Of a stretch of DNA of 35,155 bases, positions 8,613 through 16,854 are shown piece after piece; position 1 is the first letter of the stretch; each line of letters starts with the position of its first letter. This DNA is from Deltaproteobacteria bacterium. Its GTDB lineage: Bacteria; Desulfobacterota; Syntrophobacteria; Syntrophobacterales; Syntrophobacteraceae. Position numbers and translations under genes: made by a program. A model generated the notes under the pieces. It worked only from the letters and a program-made list of their open reading frames with translations. It did not search any database and was not told the DNA's origin. Location of the stretch: contig JAJYTC010000029.1 of NCBI GenBank assembly GCA_021793275.1, positions 1 to 35,155 of the forward strand, given 5' to 3'.

Positions 8613-10762
8613 TAAAGACACCCGGCGACGTAAAGACATATAAAAAGGATTTGAAGCGCGCTCTTTCGAACACATTCCTGGGCGCCACACTGGACGCTTT
8701 TGCAAGCGCTTACCCTGCATCGCGGGCTAACGCGTTTTCGGGAATCGATTTCGAAGCCCTTGCGGCTGAAATAGCAAGGGCCAAAGACGAATCCATCCCC
8801 AATCTCGAGAAGCTTCTCGAAGAATTCACCGTGCAGGCGCAGAAGGCCGGGGCCGTGGTCCATTTTGCCCGCACGGCTTTCGAGGCCAATTCCATCATTG
8901 CTTCGATAGCCGAAGAAAATGGTGTCAGGCGGATCGTCAAGGGTAAATCGATGACCGCCGAAGAGACTTTTTTAAATGATCACCTCGAGCGGTCCGGATA
9001 TGAAGTGACCGAGACCGACCTGGGCGAGTGGATTATCCAGATGCGGGGCGAAGGGCCCTCTCATATGGTAATGCCTGCCATTCATCTGTCGCGCAGGGAG
9101 GTTGCCGAGCTTTTTACGAAAGTAACGGGACAGGCGCAGGACCCCGACGATATCGGCGCAATGGTAAGGGTGGCGAGAAGCGAGCTTCGCCGCAAATTCC
9201 TGGAAGCCGACATGGGAATAAGCGGCGCAAACTTCGCCATAGCGCAAAACGGCGCTATCGGGCTGGTTACAAACGAAGGAAACGGCCGGCTCGTGACAAC
9301 TCTTCCGCGTGTTCACGTCGCGCTGGTGGGCGTCGACAAACTCGTCCCGGATGTCAAATCCGCCATGAGGATACTGACGGCCCTTCCACGCAATGCCACG
9401 GGCCAGCTCATCTCGACCTACGTCACCTGGATTACCGGCGCGGTGGAGTGCAAATCGGCGCCCGGGTCCAGGAAGAGCATGCACATTGTTTTCCTCGACA
9501 ACGGAAGGCTCGCGCTGGCCAAAGACCCGGTATTCTCGCAGGCGCTCAGGTGTATCCGTTGCGGGGCATGCGCAAACGTCTGCCCCATCTACAAACTTGT
9601 TGGCGGGCATAACTACGGCCATGTCTATATTGGCGCCATCGGACTCGTTTTGACCTACTTCTACCACGGACGACAGAACGCGCGGGCGATCGTAAGAAAC
9701 TGCCTCAACTGCCGGGCCTGTAAATCGGTGTGTGCCGCAGGAATCGACCTCCCTCGACTGATAAAGGAAGTCTACGGCGCGATCCTCGAGGTGGAGGGCG
9801 AAAAGCCGGTAAAAAACGTCCTGCTGGAGAAAACGCTTGGAAATCGACGGCTGTTTCACTTCTTGCTGCGAAGCGGTTCGCATTTGCAAGCACCTGTTGC
9901 CGAAGGGCGGTTTCTGCGGCATCTGCCGTTAATTTTCTCCGAGGAACACCAGTTCCGAAGGCTGCCCGCACTAGCAAAAGTCCCGCTCAGGGACAAGTGG
10001 GAAAAGATCAATCCCGTAACTCAAAATCCCCGCTACAAAGTGGCTTTCTTTGGAGGATGCCTGACCGATTTCGTCTACCCCGAGCAGGGGCAGGCCCTTT
10101 TGGACGCATGCAGGGACCTCGGAGTGCGGTTTGAATATCCCATGGAACAGACCTGCTGCGGGCTGCCCGCGCTCATGATGGGAGAAAAGGAAACCGCCAG
10201 ACGTGTTGCCGTTCAAAACATCAAGGCCGTCGATCCGGCGGAGTTCGATTACGTGCTGACGCTGTGCGCCTCCTGCGGCTCACATCTCAAGGAATACGTG
10301 AACCTTCTCTCCGATGAACCGCTCCTTGGCGTGAAGGCCGCTCAATTGAAGGACAAGGTGATCGATTTCAGCTCATTTATGACAAAAGTGCTTAAAATCG
10401 ATCCAAGCCAATTCCTGGCAGGAGGAGGCAAAACGGCCTATCACGCTCCGTGCCACCTCTGCCGCGGGCAGGGAGTGAGAGAAGAGCCGAGGGAGCTTCT
10501 TGCGATCGCCGGTTTAGAATATGTCCAGACCAAAGACGAGGAAGTGTGCTGCGGATTCGGAGGCTCCTTTTCATTGGATTTTCCGGAGATATCGGCCGAG
10601 CTTCTCAAACGGAAACTGGACAATGTGGCGGCTTCGGGCACCGGAGCACTGGTGACCGACTGTCCGGGATGCGTTTTGCAGCTAAAAGGCGGAATGGAGA
10701 ACAGAGGCGGCGCAATCGAAGTCAAACATATAGCCGAGATTGTCGCCGAACGCAGAAAATAG
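8609..10762 (+). CDS. Fused LutB-LutA-type L-lactate dehydrogenase iron-sulfur protein
   Basis: A 717-residue fusion of the LutB and LutA functions, as in Desulfovibrio-type sulfate reducers. Residues about 50-300 are a LUD domain (ISGANFAIAQNGAIGLVTNEGN is the signature). Two [4Fe-4S] motifs follow, CIRCGACANVCP from residue 315 and CLNCRACKSVCAAG from 365. Two CCG domains occupy about 475-715: FFGGCLTDF (Cys484), QTCCGLPAL and LCASCGSHL, then YHAPCHLC, EVCCGFGGSF and DCPGCVLQL. It would oxidise L-lactate to pyruvate with LutC and pass electrons onward through iron-sulfur clusters to a membrane or soluble acceptor not in this window. The start overlaps the LutC stop. Length and order match a complete protein. 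Confidence 0.9.
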   Translation: MIKTPGDVKTYKKDLKRALSNTFLGATLDAFASAYPASRANAFSGIDFEALAAEIARAKDESIPNLEKLLEEFTVQAQKAGAVVHFARTAFEANSIIASIAEENGVRRIVKGKSMTAEETFLNDHLERSGYEVTETDLGEWIIQMRGEGPSHMVMPAIHLSRREVAELFTKVTGQAQDPDDIGAMVRVARSELRRKFLEADMGISGANFAIAQNGAIGLVTNEGNGRLVTTLPRVHVALVGVDKLVPDVKSAMRILTALPRNATGQLISTYVTWITGAVECKSAPGSRKSMHIVFLDNGRLALAKDPVFSQALRCIRCGACANVCPIYKLVGGHNYGHVYIGAIGLVLTYFYHGRQNARAIVRNCLNCRACKSVCAAGIDLPRLIKEVYGAILEVEGEKPVKNVLLEKTLGNRRLFHFLLRSGSHLQAPVAEGRFLRHLPLIFSEEHQFRRLPALAKVPLRDKWEKINPVTQNPRYKVAFFGGCLTDFVYPEQGQALLDACRDLGVRFEYPMEQTCCGLPALMMGEKETARRVAVQNIKAVDPAEFDYVLTLCASCGSHLKEYVNLLSDEPLLGVKAAQLKDKVIDFSSFMTKVLKIDPSQFLAGGGKTAYHAPCHLCRGQGVREEPRELLAIAGLEYVQTKDEEVCCGFGGSFSLDFPEISAELLKRKLDNVAASGTGALVTDCPGCVLQLKGGMENRGGAIEVKHIAEIVAERRK

Positions 10763-10819
10763 CCTTCGGCGCCAATTATTTGAGAAGGCTGGAGGACATT
10801 CAATCGAAAGGATAGGAAA

Positions 10820-11464
10820 ATGGGCGAGGCAAAAAAGATCAGGGTCGATATGCACGAAGGGCAGCTCAGCACGGACCTGGAAAGATACAGGCAACTGGCC
10901 CTCGAATTGGGGGCTTCCAAAGCCAGCATAGTGAAGGCCGAACAAATCCCGGTGGACGAGCGGGTACAGATGAAATGCCAGATACCGAGGTGTTTCGGAT
11001 ACGGCGTCGGCGCCCAATGCCCGCCCAATACAATGAAGGCTGCAGAGCTTAGAGAGCTCCTCGCGAAGTACCAGTGGGCGGTTCTTTTCATAAAGGACAT
11101 CCCCGCTGAAGTCATCGTAAGGGACAGGGCGACAATAAAGGAAAGAGTGGAAGCGTACCAGCAGCTCTACAGCATCGTCTCGGAGGTCGAATCGGCGGCC
11201 TTCCATGACGGGCATTACCTTGCCTTCGGGTTTGCCGCCGGCTCCTGCCGCCATACTTTTTGCGGCCAACTGGCCGATTGCCAGGCGATGAAGGGGGACA
11301 AATGCAGGTTCTCGCTTAAATCCAGGCCATCGATGGAAGCTGTTGGAATAGACGTCTACAAGATGGTCGCCCTGGCGGGCTGGGACATCTTTCCGATAGG
11401 AAGCGGCGACAAAGCCCCCAACGTTCCCAAGGGCACGCTTGCAGGACTTGTGATCGTTCAATAG
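10820..11464 (+). CDS. DUF2284 cysteine-rich putative metal-binding protein
   Basis: A 214-residue cytoplasmic protein matching DUF2284 (predicted metal binding). Eight cysteines fall in two groups: CQIPRCFGYGVGAQCPPN (about residues 54-71) and GSCRHTFCGQLADC followed by GDKCRF (about 141-165). The arrangement suggests one or two iron-sulfur clusters. It begins 57 bp behind the LutBA-type fusion on the same strand, with AAAGGA ahead of the ATG, so it is probably in the lactate operon. The biochemical function is unknown; a redox or metal-site accessory role is only a guess. Confidence 0.75.
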   Translation: MGEAKKIRVDMHEGQLSTDLERYRQLALELGASKASIVKAEQIPVDERVQMKCQIPRCFGYGVGAQCPPNTMKAAELRELLAKYQWAVLFIKDIPAEVIVRDRATIKERVEAYQQLYSIVSEVESAAFHDGHYLAFGFAAGSCRHTFCGQLADCQAMKGDKCRFSLKSRPSMEAVGIDVYKMVALAGWDIFPIGSGDKAPNVPKGTLAGLVIVQ

Positions 11465-11479
11465 TTGGTATCGGGCGGT

Positions 11480-12187
11480 TCAAATACGGGCTATAACGGC
11501 CGTGATATTGTCCCTGCCTCCGGCTTCAAGGCAGGCGGCGAGCATTTCGACCAGCTTTTCCGTCAAGGCGAGGTCGGAAGATAAAAAAGCAGCGATCCGA
11601 CTATCCGGAATCAGATCGTGGAGTCCATCGGAGCTGAGCAGGATAGAGTCGCCCTGCGTCAGATGAAAGACGCCCGAGTCGGGCTCATGGCTTTCGCATC
11701 CTATGCACTTTGTCAATATGCTGCCGTAAGGGTGGACGCGGGCCTGTTCTCTGGTGATTTCGCCCTTTTTCAAGAGCATGCCGGCAATTGTGTGGTCTTC
11801 CGTTACGCGAACGAGCGCGCCTTGATGATGGTGATATATGCGCGTATCGCCTACATGGGCCCAGAAGGCCGATCTGCCCGCGAGCATCAGCGCGGTAAGC
11901 GTTGTGCCCATCCCGGTGAAGGAAGGGACGGCGCGGGAGCGTTCCACGACGGCCTCCTGGGCTTTCTTCATGCGATCGAGCAATTCGGCGCATATGTCGG
12001 CGCCGGCGGGGCGGTAGCCTTCAAAACTCGACACGGCAATTTCCGCGGCGATTTCTCCCGCCGCATGCCCGCCCATCCCATCGGCAATGACCAAAAGGGC
12101 GCGCTCCTCATTAAGGACATTTACGAGGAAGCGGTCCTCGTTGTTTTTCCTGAATAGACCCACGTGTGTAATCGACTCGATTTGCAT
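11480..12187 (-). CDS. PP2C-family Ser/Thr protein phosphatase (Stp1/PrpC type)
   Basis: A 235-residue single-domain PPM/PP2C phosphatase. It is Mn/Mg-dependent and removes phosphate from Ser/Thr on proteins phosphorylated by Hanks-type kinases. The full set of motifs is present in order: GLFRKNNEDRF (metal-binding Asp), LLVIADGMGGHAAGE, GMGTTLTAL, FWAHVGDTRIY, VTEDHT, ILLSSDGLHDLI and GGRDNITAVI. There is no transmembrane segment, so it is cytoplasmic. No kinase gene lies beside it, whereas such phosphatases often sit next to one. It is convergent with the DUF2284 gene, with 15 bp between stops. Confidence 0.93.
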   Translation of the reverse strand: MQIESITHVGLFRKNNEDRFLVNVLNEERALLVIADGMGGHAAGEIAAEIAVSSFEGYRPAGADICAELLDRMKKAQEAVVERSRAVPSFTGMGTTLTALMLAGRSAFWAHVGDTRIYHHHQGALVRVTEDHTIAGMLLKKGEITREQARVHPYGSILTKCIGCESHEPDSGVFHLTQGDSILLSSDGLHDLIPDSRIAAFLSSDLALTEKLVEMLAACLEAGGRDNITAVIARI

Positions 12188-12278
12188 ATTGTGTCCGGAT
12201 TAGAGATTCCAGGCGCCCTGAAAAAGCCCGTCATTTAATGCCGATTAATCATAACATTTGAATTCTTTTTCGCGATGC

Positions 12279-12307
12279 TTGATTCGATAAAAGCGGTGAA
12301 TTAGATT
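12279..12307 (+). promoter_or_regulatory. Candidate sigma-70 promoter for the small phasin-like gene
   Basis: TTGATT (12279-12284) and TAGATT (12302-12307) are separated by 17 bp and lie about 115 bp upstream of the phasin-like start. Each box matches consensus at four of six positions, so this is a weak prediction. Confidence 0.3.
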
Positions 12308-12422
12308 TCCCCTGCCGGGATTCCGGTCCAGTTCTTAAGCGCATATCAGGCCTTACCCCAATGAAAATTTATTCTATCAACGCCGTCTGCCAACGTCTTA
12401 AAACTTCGAGAGGGAGTCAATT

Positions 12423-12683
12423 ATGAATCAACAGTTTAGGATGGTGAAGCAACTGATCGATATGCAAAAGGCCTCCTGCGACGGAATGATCGACAATCTA
12501 ATGATGATGTGGGAACAAACGAGATCGATCCTAGAAGCGGCCACCTGGTTTCCTGAAGAGGGCAGGAAGGCGTTCAGGCAGTGGGTGGAAATAAATAAGA
12601 GTGGTTGTGAAAACCTGAAGACCGCCGTTGACAGCGGCTATGCGGGTCTTGAGAAATTCTTCGATGCTTCGGCCCGGCAGTAG
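12423..12683 (+). CDS. Small helical protein, phasin-like
   Basis: An 86-residue, Met-rich, all-helical protein with no signal peptide. It begins with a hydrophobic/charged helix (MNQQFRMVKQLIDMQ), has a central FPEEGRKAFRQWVE segment, and ends with an amphipathic LKTAVDSGYAGLEKFF stretch. The overall pattern resembles short phasin-superfamily proteins that coat polyhydroxyalkanoate granules in related bacteria. No PHA synthase or depolymerase is in the window to support that role. The start is supported by GGGAG seven bases ahead of the ATG. It is monocistronic and convergent with the NHL-repeat gene. Real gene: likely. Function: tentative. Confidence 0.65.
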   Translation: MNQQFRMVKQLIDMQKASCDGMIDNLMMMWEQTRSILEAATWFPEEGRKAFRQWVEINKSGCENLKTAVDSGYAGLEKFFDASARQ

Positions 12684-12760
12684 CGCCGATTGAAGGCGAG
12701 GTTGCCGGGAGACATTGGGATATGATGCATAAGGGATTCGGGAAAAACTCTTCCTCTATC

Positions 12761-15418
12761 TCAATCGCTCTCCCACTTTCCAGCGTTCAAATCATAGAAC
12801 CTCCGTGGGGTTGACGATTGTCCCTGCGCCGGAACGGAATAGTAAAGCCAATGACCGTCACTGGCCCTGTAGACGTATGGAAATACCGTTGCACTCGTCC
12901 ACCAGAACGAACCCATCGCCGGGTCATAAAACCAAATGCTGTCGGTGGAAGTTCCGAATGGATAGAGCCAGCCGAGCGTCAGATGGTATATCCATGGAGA
13001 ACTGTCGGTATTGAAGTAGCCGAACCATTTCAGCCATTTCCAGTCGCCTCCAAGGTCTGTGGCGGTTTGCCAGAGGCCTCCGGTCGTCGAAACGTCCGCT
13101 GAACAGCTTGCATCCGTGCCGCCATTCTGCCCCGCGCAAGTCCAGCTCCACGGCCCTGTGCCGGTAACAGAGGAAGCCGTACCGCTGCTGCAAAGATCGG
13201 ATGTCGGCGCCGAGGAAAATGTTCCTCCATCGCTGCTTCCGCACGCGCCGTTGACAACCGGCGGATTGGCCGAACAGCTTGCATCCGTGCCGCCGTTCTG
13301 CCCCGCGCAGGTCCAGCTCCACGGCCCTGTGCCGGTAACAGAGGAAGCCGTACCGCTGCTGCAAAGACTTGTTGCAGGGGCGGAAGTGAACGAACCACCA
13401 TTGCTGCTTCCACACGCGCCGTTGACAGCCGGCGGATTGGCCGAACAGCCTGCATTCGAACCGCCATAATGTCCCGCGCAGATCCAGTACCACGGTCCTG
13501 TGCCGGTGACAGACGAAGCCGTGCCGCTGCTGCAAAGACCGGATGTCGGAGCGGAGGCAAATGTTCGTCCATTGCTGCTTCCGCATGCGCCATTTATGAT
13601 TGCGTATACTTCTCTCACTCTATAGTTGGTGGTATCCGCTATGTAGATATTGCCGGAGGAATCAACCGCTAGGCCGGAAGGACTGTTTAATTGCGCCGAG
13701 GTCGCAGGCCCCCCGTCGCCCGAATATCCTCCCGTCCCGTTGCCCGCCACCGTGCTGATGACTCCCGATGCATCCACCTTCCTGATGCGGTTGTTCTTAT
13801 CATCCGCTATGTAGATATTGCCGGAGGCGTCAACGGCTACGCCGAAAGGACTGCTTAATTCCGCCGAACTCGCAGGCCCCCCGTCGCCCGAATATCCTCC
13901 CGTCCCTTTGCCCGCCACCGTGCTGATGACGCCCGATGCGTCCACCTTCCTGATGCAGTTGTTCGAACTATCCGCTATGTAGATATTGCTGGAGGCGTCA
14001 ACGGCTACGCCGGAAGGAGTGCTTAATTCCGCCGAGGTCGCAGGCCCCCCGTCGCCCGAATATCCTCCCGTTCCGTTGCCCGCCACCGTACTGATGACTC
14101 CCGACGCGTCCACCTTCCTGATGCAGTTGTTTTTATCATCCGCTATGTAGATATTGCCGGAGGTGTCGACGGCTACGCCGGAAGGACTGCTTAATTCCGC
14201 CGAGACCGCAGGCCCCCCGTCGCCGGAATATCCTGCCGTCCCGTTGCCCGCCACGGTGCTGATGACGCCCGACGCGTCCACCTTCCTGACGCAGTTATTC
14301 GAACTATCCGCAATGTAGATATTGCCGGAGGTGTCAACGGCTACGCCGGAAGGAGTGCTTAATTCCGCCGAGCTTGCAGGCCCCCCGTCGCCGGAATATC
14401 CTGCCGTCCCGTTGCCCGCCACCGTGCTGATGACTCCCGATGCGTCCACCCTCCTGATGCGGTTGTTTTTATAATCCGCAATGTAGATATTGCCGGAGAA
14501 GTCAACGGCTACGCCGGAAGGACTGTTTAATTCCGCCGAGGCCGCAGGCCCCCCGTCGCCCGAATATCCTGCCGTCCCGTTGCCCGCGATCGTGCTGATG
14601 ATGCTTCCCGGTGACAATGAAGCCGTAAGAGTGACCGGGTTTGAAGACGTACCGGCGCCGAAGGTGCCGTCGAGATTACCTAAAAAACCCAACTGGCTGT
14701 AATTGGTGTAGGATGTCACAATGCCGGCCGGAGCGTTCTGGCCTCCCAGGGAGGTAACGCCCGAAAGAGCCACCACCAGCTGGTAGGAGTCGCCGCTTAC
14801 AAGCTGTAGCGCGACCGTTTGCGGCGAATTCGCAAGACTGGAAAGGCTGAATGCTTCCGAGCTCAAAAGGGCACGGGTATTGTTGCTCGAATCCGTCTGG
14901 TAGAGCTGGACCTCTCCTCTCAGCTGGACGGGCGATACGTAACCGGACCCGGAGGTAATGTTCGAATAAAGCGATCCGGCGCCCGAAGCGGTAAGAGTAT
15001 ATTGTCCGGTCGAACTGACCGTGAAGCTCCTGTCTATGTAAGAGATGACGTTTTGCCCTGCACCGAGGACGCCGGTCTGGTTATCCAGCGCCAGGTTGTT
15101 GGCCGCGTATGCGTGTACGGTTGCCCCACCCGAGTCCGCGGACGAATTCTGCGACGAGCCGCCCCATGCTCCGGACGCCATGCTCAGGCCCGAATACGAT
15201 TCGGTCGCCGTTGCTACGGACGAGTTTTCCGAATCGCCGTCCGCAGTGGACATGGACTGTGTATTGGAGAGTGCATACATTCCCGGGAAGTAGATTCCGC
15301 CTGTGTCTTCGGCGCTGTATATGAAATTGTCGCCCGTCCAGGTGATGCTAGCCTCCGCATTGGAGAAGGCAAGAAGAAAAAACCCGAAGATTAGTAAAAG
15401 GAAGATTCTGAGCCTCAT
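12761..15418 (-). CDS. Secreted NHL-repeat (beta-propeller) protein with Cys-rich repeats
   Basis: An 885-residue exported protein. Residues 1-23 form a signal peptide. Residues 24-269 are a Ser/Thr/Gly-rich domain without a recognised family. Residues 270-605 are six 56-residue NHL-type repeats of the pattern ISTVAGNGTAGYSGDGGPA...LSSPSGVAVD...NIYIAD...NN.IRKVD, expected to close a six-bladed beta-propeller. Residues about 609-777 are three 57-residue repeats (NGACGSS...LCSSGTASSVTGTGPWSWTC), each with four regularly spaced cysteines. Residues about 778-885 are a Trp/Tyr-rich end (WLKWFGYFNTD, WLYPFGTSTDSIWFYD). The start follows GGAGG. A cell-surface or extracellular binding role is likely; the ligand is unknown. 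No sorting signal or LPXTG is seen. Confidence 0.88.
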   Translation of the reverse strand: MRLRIFLLLIFGFFLLAFSNAEASITWTGDNFIYSAEDTGGIYFPGMYALSNTQSMSTADGDSENSSVATATESYSGLSMASGAWGGSSQNSSADSGGATVHAYAANNLALDNQTGVLGAGQNVISYIDRSFTVSSTGQYTLTASGAGSLYSNITSGSGYVSPVQLRGEVQLYQTDSSNNTRALLSSEAFSLSSLANSPQTVALQLVSGDSYQLVVALSGVTSLGGQNAPAGIVTSYTNYSQLGFLGNLDGTFGAGTSSNPVTLTASLSPGSIISTIAGNGTAGYSGDGGPAASAELNSPSGVAVDFSGNIYIADYKNNRIRRVDASGVISTVAGNGTAGYSGDGGPASSAELSTPSGVAVDTSGNIYIADSSNNCVRKVDASGVISTVAGNGTAGYSGDGGPAVSAELSSPSGVAVDTSGNIYIADDKNNCIRKVDASGVISTVAGNGTGGYSGDGGPATSAELSTPSGVAVDASSNIYIADSSNNCIRKVDASGVISTVAGKGTGGYSGDGGPASSAELSSPFGVAVDASGNIYIADDKNNRIRKVDASGVISTVAGNGTGGYSGDGGPATSAQLNSPSGLAVDSSGNIYIADTTNYRVREVYAIINGACGSSNGRTFASAPTSGLCSSGTASSVTGTGPWYWICAGHYGGSNAGCSANPPAVNGACGSSNGGSFTSAPATSLCSSGTASSVTGTGPWSWTCAGQNGGTDASCSANPPVVNGACGSSDGGTFSSAPTSDLCSSGTASSVTGTGPWSWTCAGQNGGTDASCSADVSTTGGLWQTATDLGGDWKWLKWFGYFNTDSSPWIYHLTLGWLYPFGTSTDSIWFYDPAMGSFWWTSATVFPYVYRASDGHWLYYSVPAQGQSSTPRRFYDLNAGKWESD
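13088..13594 (-). repeat. Three tandem 171-bp coding repeats (57 aa, Cys-rich)
   Basis: The unit encodes NGACGSSNGG...CSSGTASSVTGTGPWSWTCAGQNGG..A.CSANPP, three times. The second and third copies are nearly identical in DNA over long stretches, and the first (nearest the NHL repeats) is more diverged (WYWICAGHYGG). Four cysteines per unit suggest two disulfides each outside the cytoplasm. Confidence 0.9.
13604..14611 (-). repeat. Six tandem 168-bp NHL coding repeats
   Basis: Exactly 1008 bp, six units of 168 bp (56 residues). The units alternate: copies 2 and 4 have LSTPSG and DSSNN, and copies 3 and 5 have LSSP and DDKNN. The inner four copies therefore look like two copies of a 336-bp dimer flanked by more diverged end copies 1 and 6. 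Confidence 0.93.
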
Positions 15419-15673
15419 GTTTTTCCTCCTCTAATGTGGGTCTACCCGAATCCCTTCCTTTTCGAACAGCATAGCACACGCTCCCGAGACGGTTGTCTCA
15501 AGTGGACAAAAAGTTGGCTCAGAAATCCTTCCCGTAAGCTATTTTTCATTCGACGCTCCCGCAGCGTGGGGACGGCTCGGTCATGAGGGCAGAAGTCTCT
15601 TTGCCGATGAGAGGGCACCAGATGCACCGGGGGCTGCTGATTGAGATGTGGGGGATATCTTTCGAGGCAGATT

Positions 15674-15702
15674 AAAAAGGGCTGAAGATTTCTCTTAAGC
15701 CC
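15674..15702 (-). terminator. Rho-independent terminator of tRNA-His
   Basis: On the minus strand GGGCTTAAGA, loop GAAA, TCTTCAGCCC, then TTTTT. The stem has one T/C mismatch. It begins about 16 bp past the 3' end of the tRNA. The plus strand also ends in a T-run, so it may work in both directions. Confidence 0.85.
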
Positions 15703-15717
15703 TTGTTTTTGCTGAGG

Positions 15718-15792
15718 GGTGAGTGATCGGGCTCGAACCGACAGCCTCTGGGGCCACAACCCAGTGCTCTAACCAATTGAGCTACACCCACC
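15718..15792 (-). tRNA. tRNA-His (anticodon GTG)
   Basis: The minus strand folds into a cloverleaf. The acceptor stem is GTGGGTG/CACTCAC (one G-U) with the extra G at -1 opposite discriminator C73, the hallmark of tRNA-His. The D arm is GCTC..GAGC, the anticodon stem CTGGG/CCCAG with loop TTGTGGC (anticodon GTG), and the T arm GTCGG TTCGAGC CCGAT. The 3' CCA is not fully encoded (CC then T). Confidence 0.96.
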
Positions 15793-15810
15793 AGAAATGT
15801 TGAAGGCGGA

Positions 15811-15839
15811 TTAATACCATTTGGCGAAAAATAAATCAA
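15811..15839 (-). promoter_or_regulatory. Sigma-70-type promoter of tRNA-His
   Basis: Minus-strand TTGATT (15834-15839), 17 bp, then TATTAA (15811-15816), which would start transcription a few bases before the tRNA 5' end at 15792. Box quality, spacing and position all fit. Confidence 0.65.
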
Positions 15840-16050
15840 GTGCGGGTTAAAGGGTCGGAGAAATTCAAAAGAGATACAATTTTGGTCTCGGGACTTCGCC
15901 CTCACGAACGGCATTGACTTTAAAGTTTCTCATACGCAGAGTATATACATGTAATATTTAAAACGATTTTTCCGTTCCGCGCTCGATCGAGCGCGGCCCG
16001 TCCGGTCGGCGCACAAGTGTAGCGCCCGGCGAATATAAGGAGAAATTGCG

Positions 16051-16695
16051 ATGAACGGTGAACATGGCACAATCGGAGTTTCGAGACTTGAGGTCGGCGG
16101 CCCGATGGCCGAAGCAATCGTGGGTCTTGCCGGGTTGGCTCTTGCCATCATAGGGCTGGCTAACGTTTTTCCATGGCTGCTGGCGTCAATCGCCACAATT
16201 GCGCTTGGAGCCGCTTTTGTTTTCGAATCAGGCGCGATTGGCAAACGATTTTCGACGCTGGCCAGAGAGGAAACGGCCGAGACGACTCAAACCTCAGCCG
16301 CATGGGGCGGCATTACGGCCGGGTTCCTGGCCGGGTGCGCCGGAATTGCACTGGGAATCCTGTCGATACTGGGTATCGCAACAATGGTGCTCGTACCTGT
16401 TGCGGTAATAGTGTACGGTGTCGCCCTTCTAATGGATAGCGGAACAAGGTTGAATCTTATTGAGATGGAAAGCGAGCACGCCGGTTTGCATGGAATGCCC
16501 CTGAAGGTTGCCAAAGAGGAAGCGTCGGTATTTGCGGGCATCCAGGCACTCATGGGTTTGGCCGCCATTACATTGGGGATACTGGCAATTATAAAAATCG
16601 TTCCTCTGACATTGAGCCTGGCTGCTCTGGTGGCGGTCGGTGCAACGGTTGTTATTTTCAGCTCTCCAATCGGCAGAATTATGAGTCTCCGTTAA
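16051..16695 (+). CDS. Hypothetical six-helix membrane protein with three repeated units
   Basis: A 214-residue protein of unknown function. It is made of three similar hydrophobic hairpin units: residues about 23-65 (GLAGLALAIIGL...GAAFVFESGAIG), about 92-133 (GCAGIALGILSILG...GVALLMDSGTRL) and about 166-212 (GLAAITLGILAI...ATVVIFSSPIGR). Each unit gives two transmembrane helices, about six in total, with short polar linkers. The start ATG at 16051 has AAGGAG at eight bases. It stands alone between tRNA-His and the glycerate kinase gene. I do not recognise a named family. Confidence 0.75.
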   Translation: MNGEHGTIGVSRLEVGGPMAEAIVGLAGLALAIIGLANVFPWLLASIATIALGAAFVFESGAIGKRFSTLAREETAETTQTSAAWGGITAGFLAGCAGIALGILSILGIATMVLVPVAVIVYGVALLMDSGTRLNLIEMESEHAGLHGMPLKVAKEEASVFAGIQALMGLAAITLGILAIIKIVPLTLSLAALVAVGATVVIFSSPIGRIMSLR

Positions 16696-16854
16696 AAGTT
16701 CCGAGAGAAGAGCAACCGGGCGCGTCATCTTGACACATAATGCCGACCGGACGACATTTTCCGCTGCCTGAAACGCCAATCCCATAATGGCTCACCCTTT
16801 CAGGCGAGAGGTTTTTTTCAAAGAGAGATGAGATAAAAAGGACTTGAGGCCCAG

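Noticed and set aside
13088-14611. CRISPR array or satellite DNA
   Set aside because: The 168-bp and 171-bp repeats are in frame, coding, and form NHL and Cys-rich protein units. There are no short direct repeats with unique spacers.
15914-15947. Promoter for the 16051 membrane protein (TTGACT and TATATA)
   Set aside because: The boxes are 22 bp apart, too far for a normal sigma-70 promoter.
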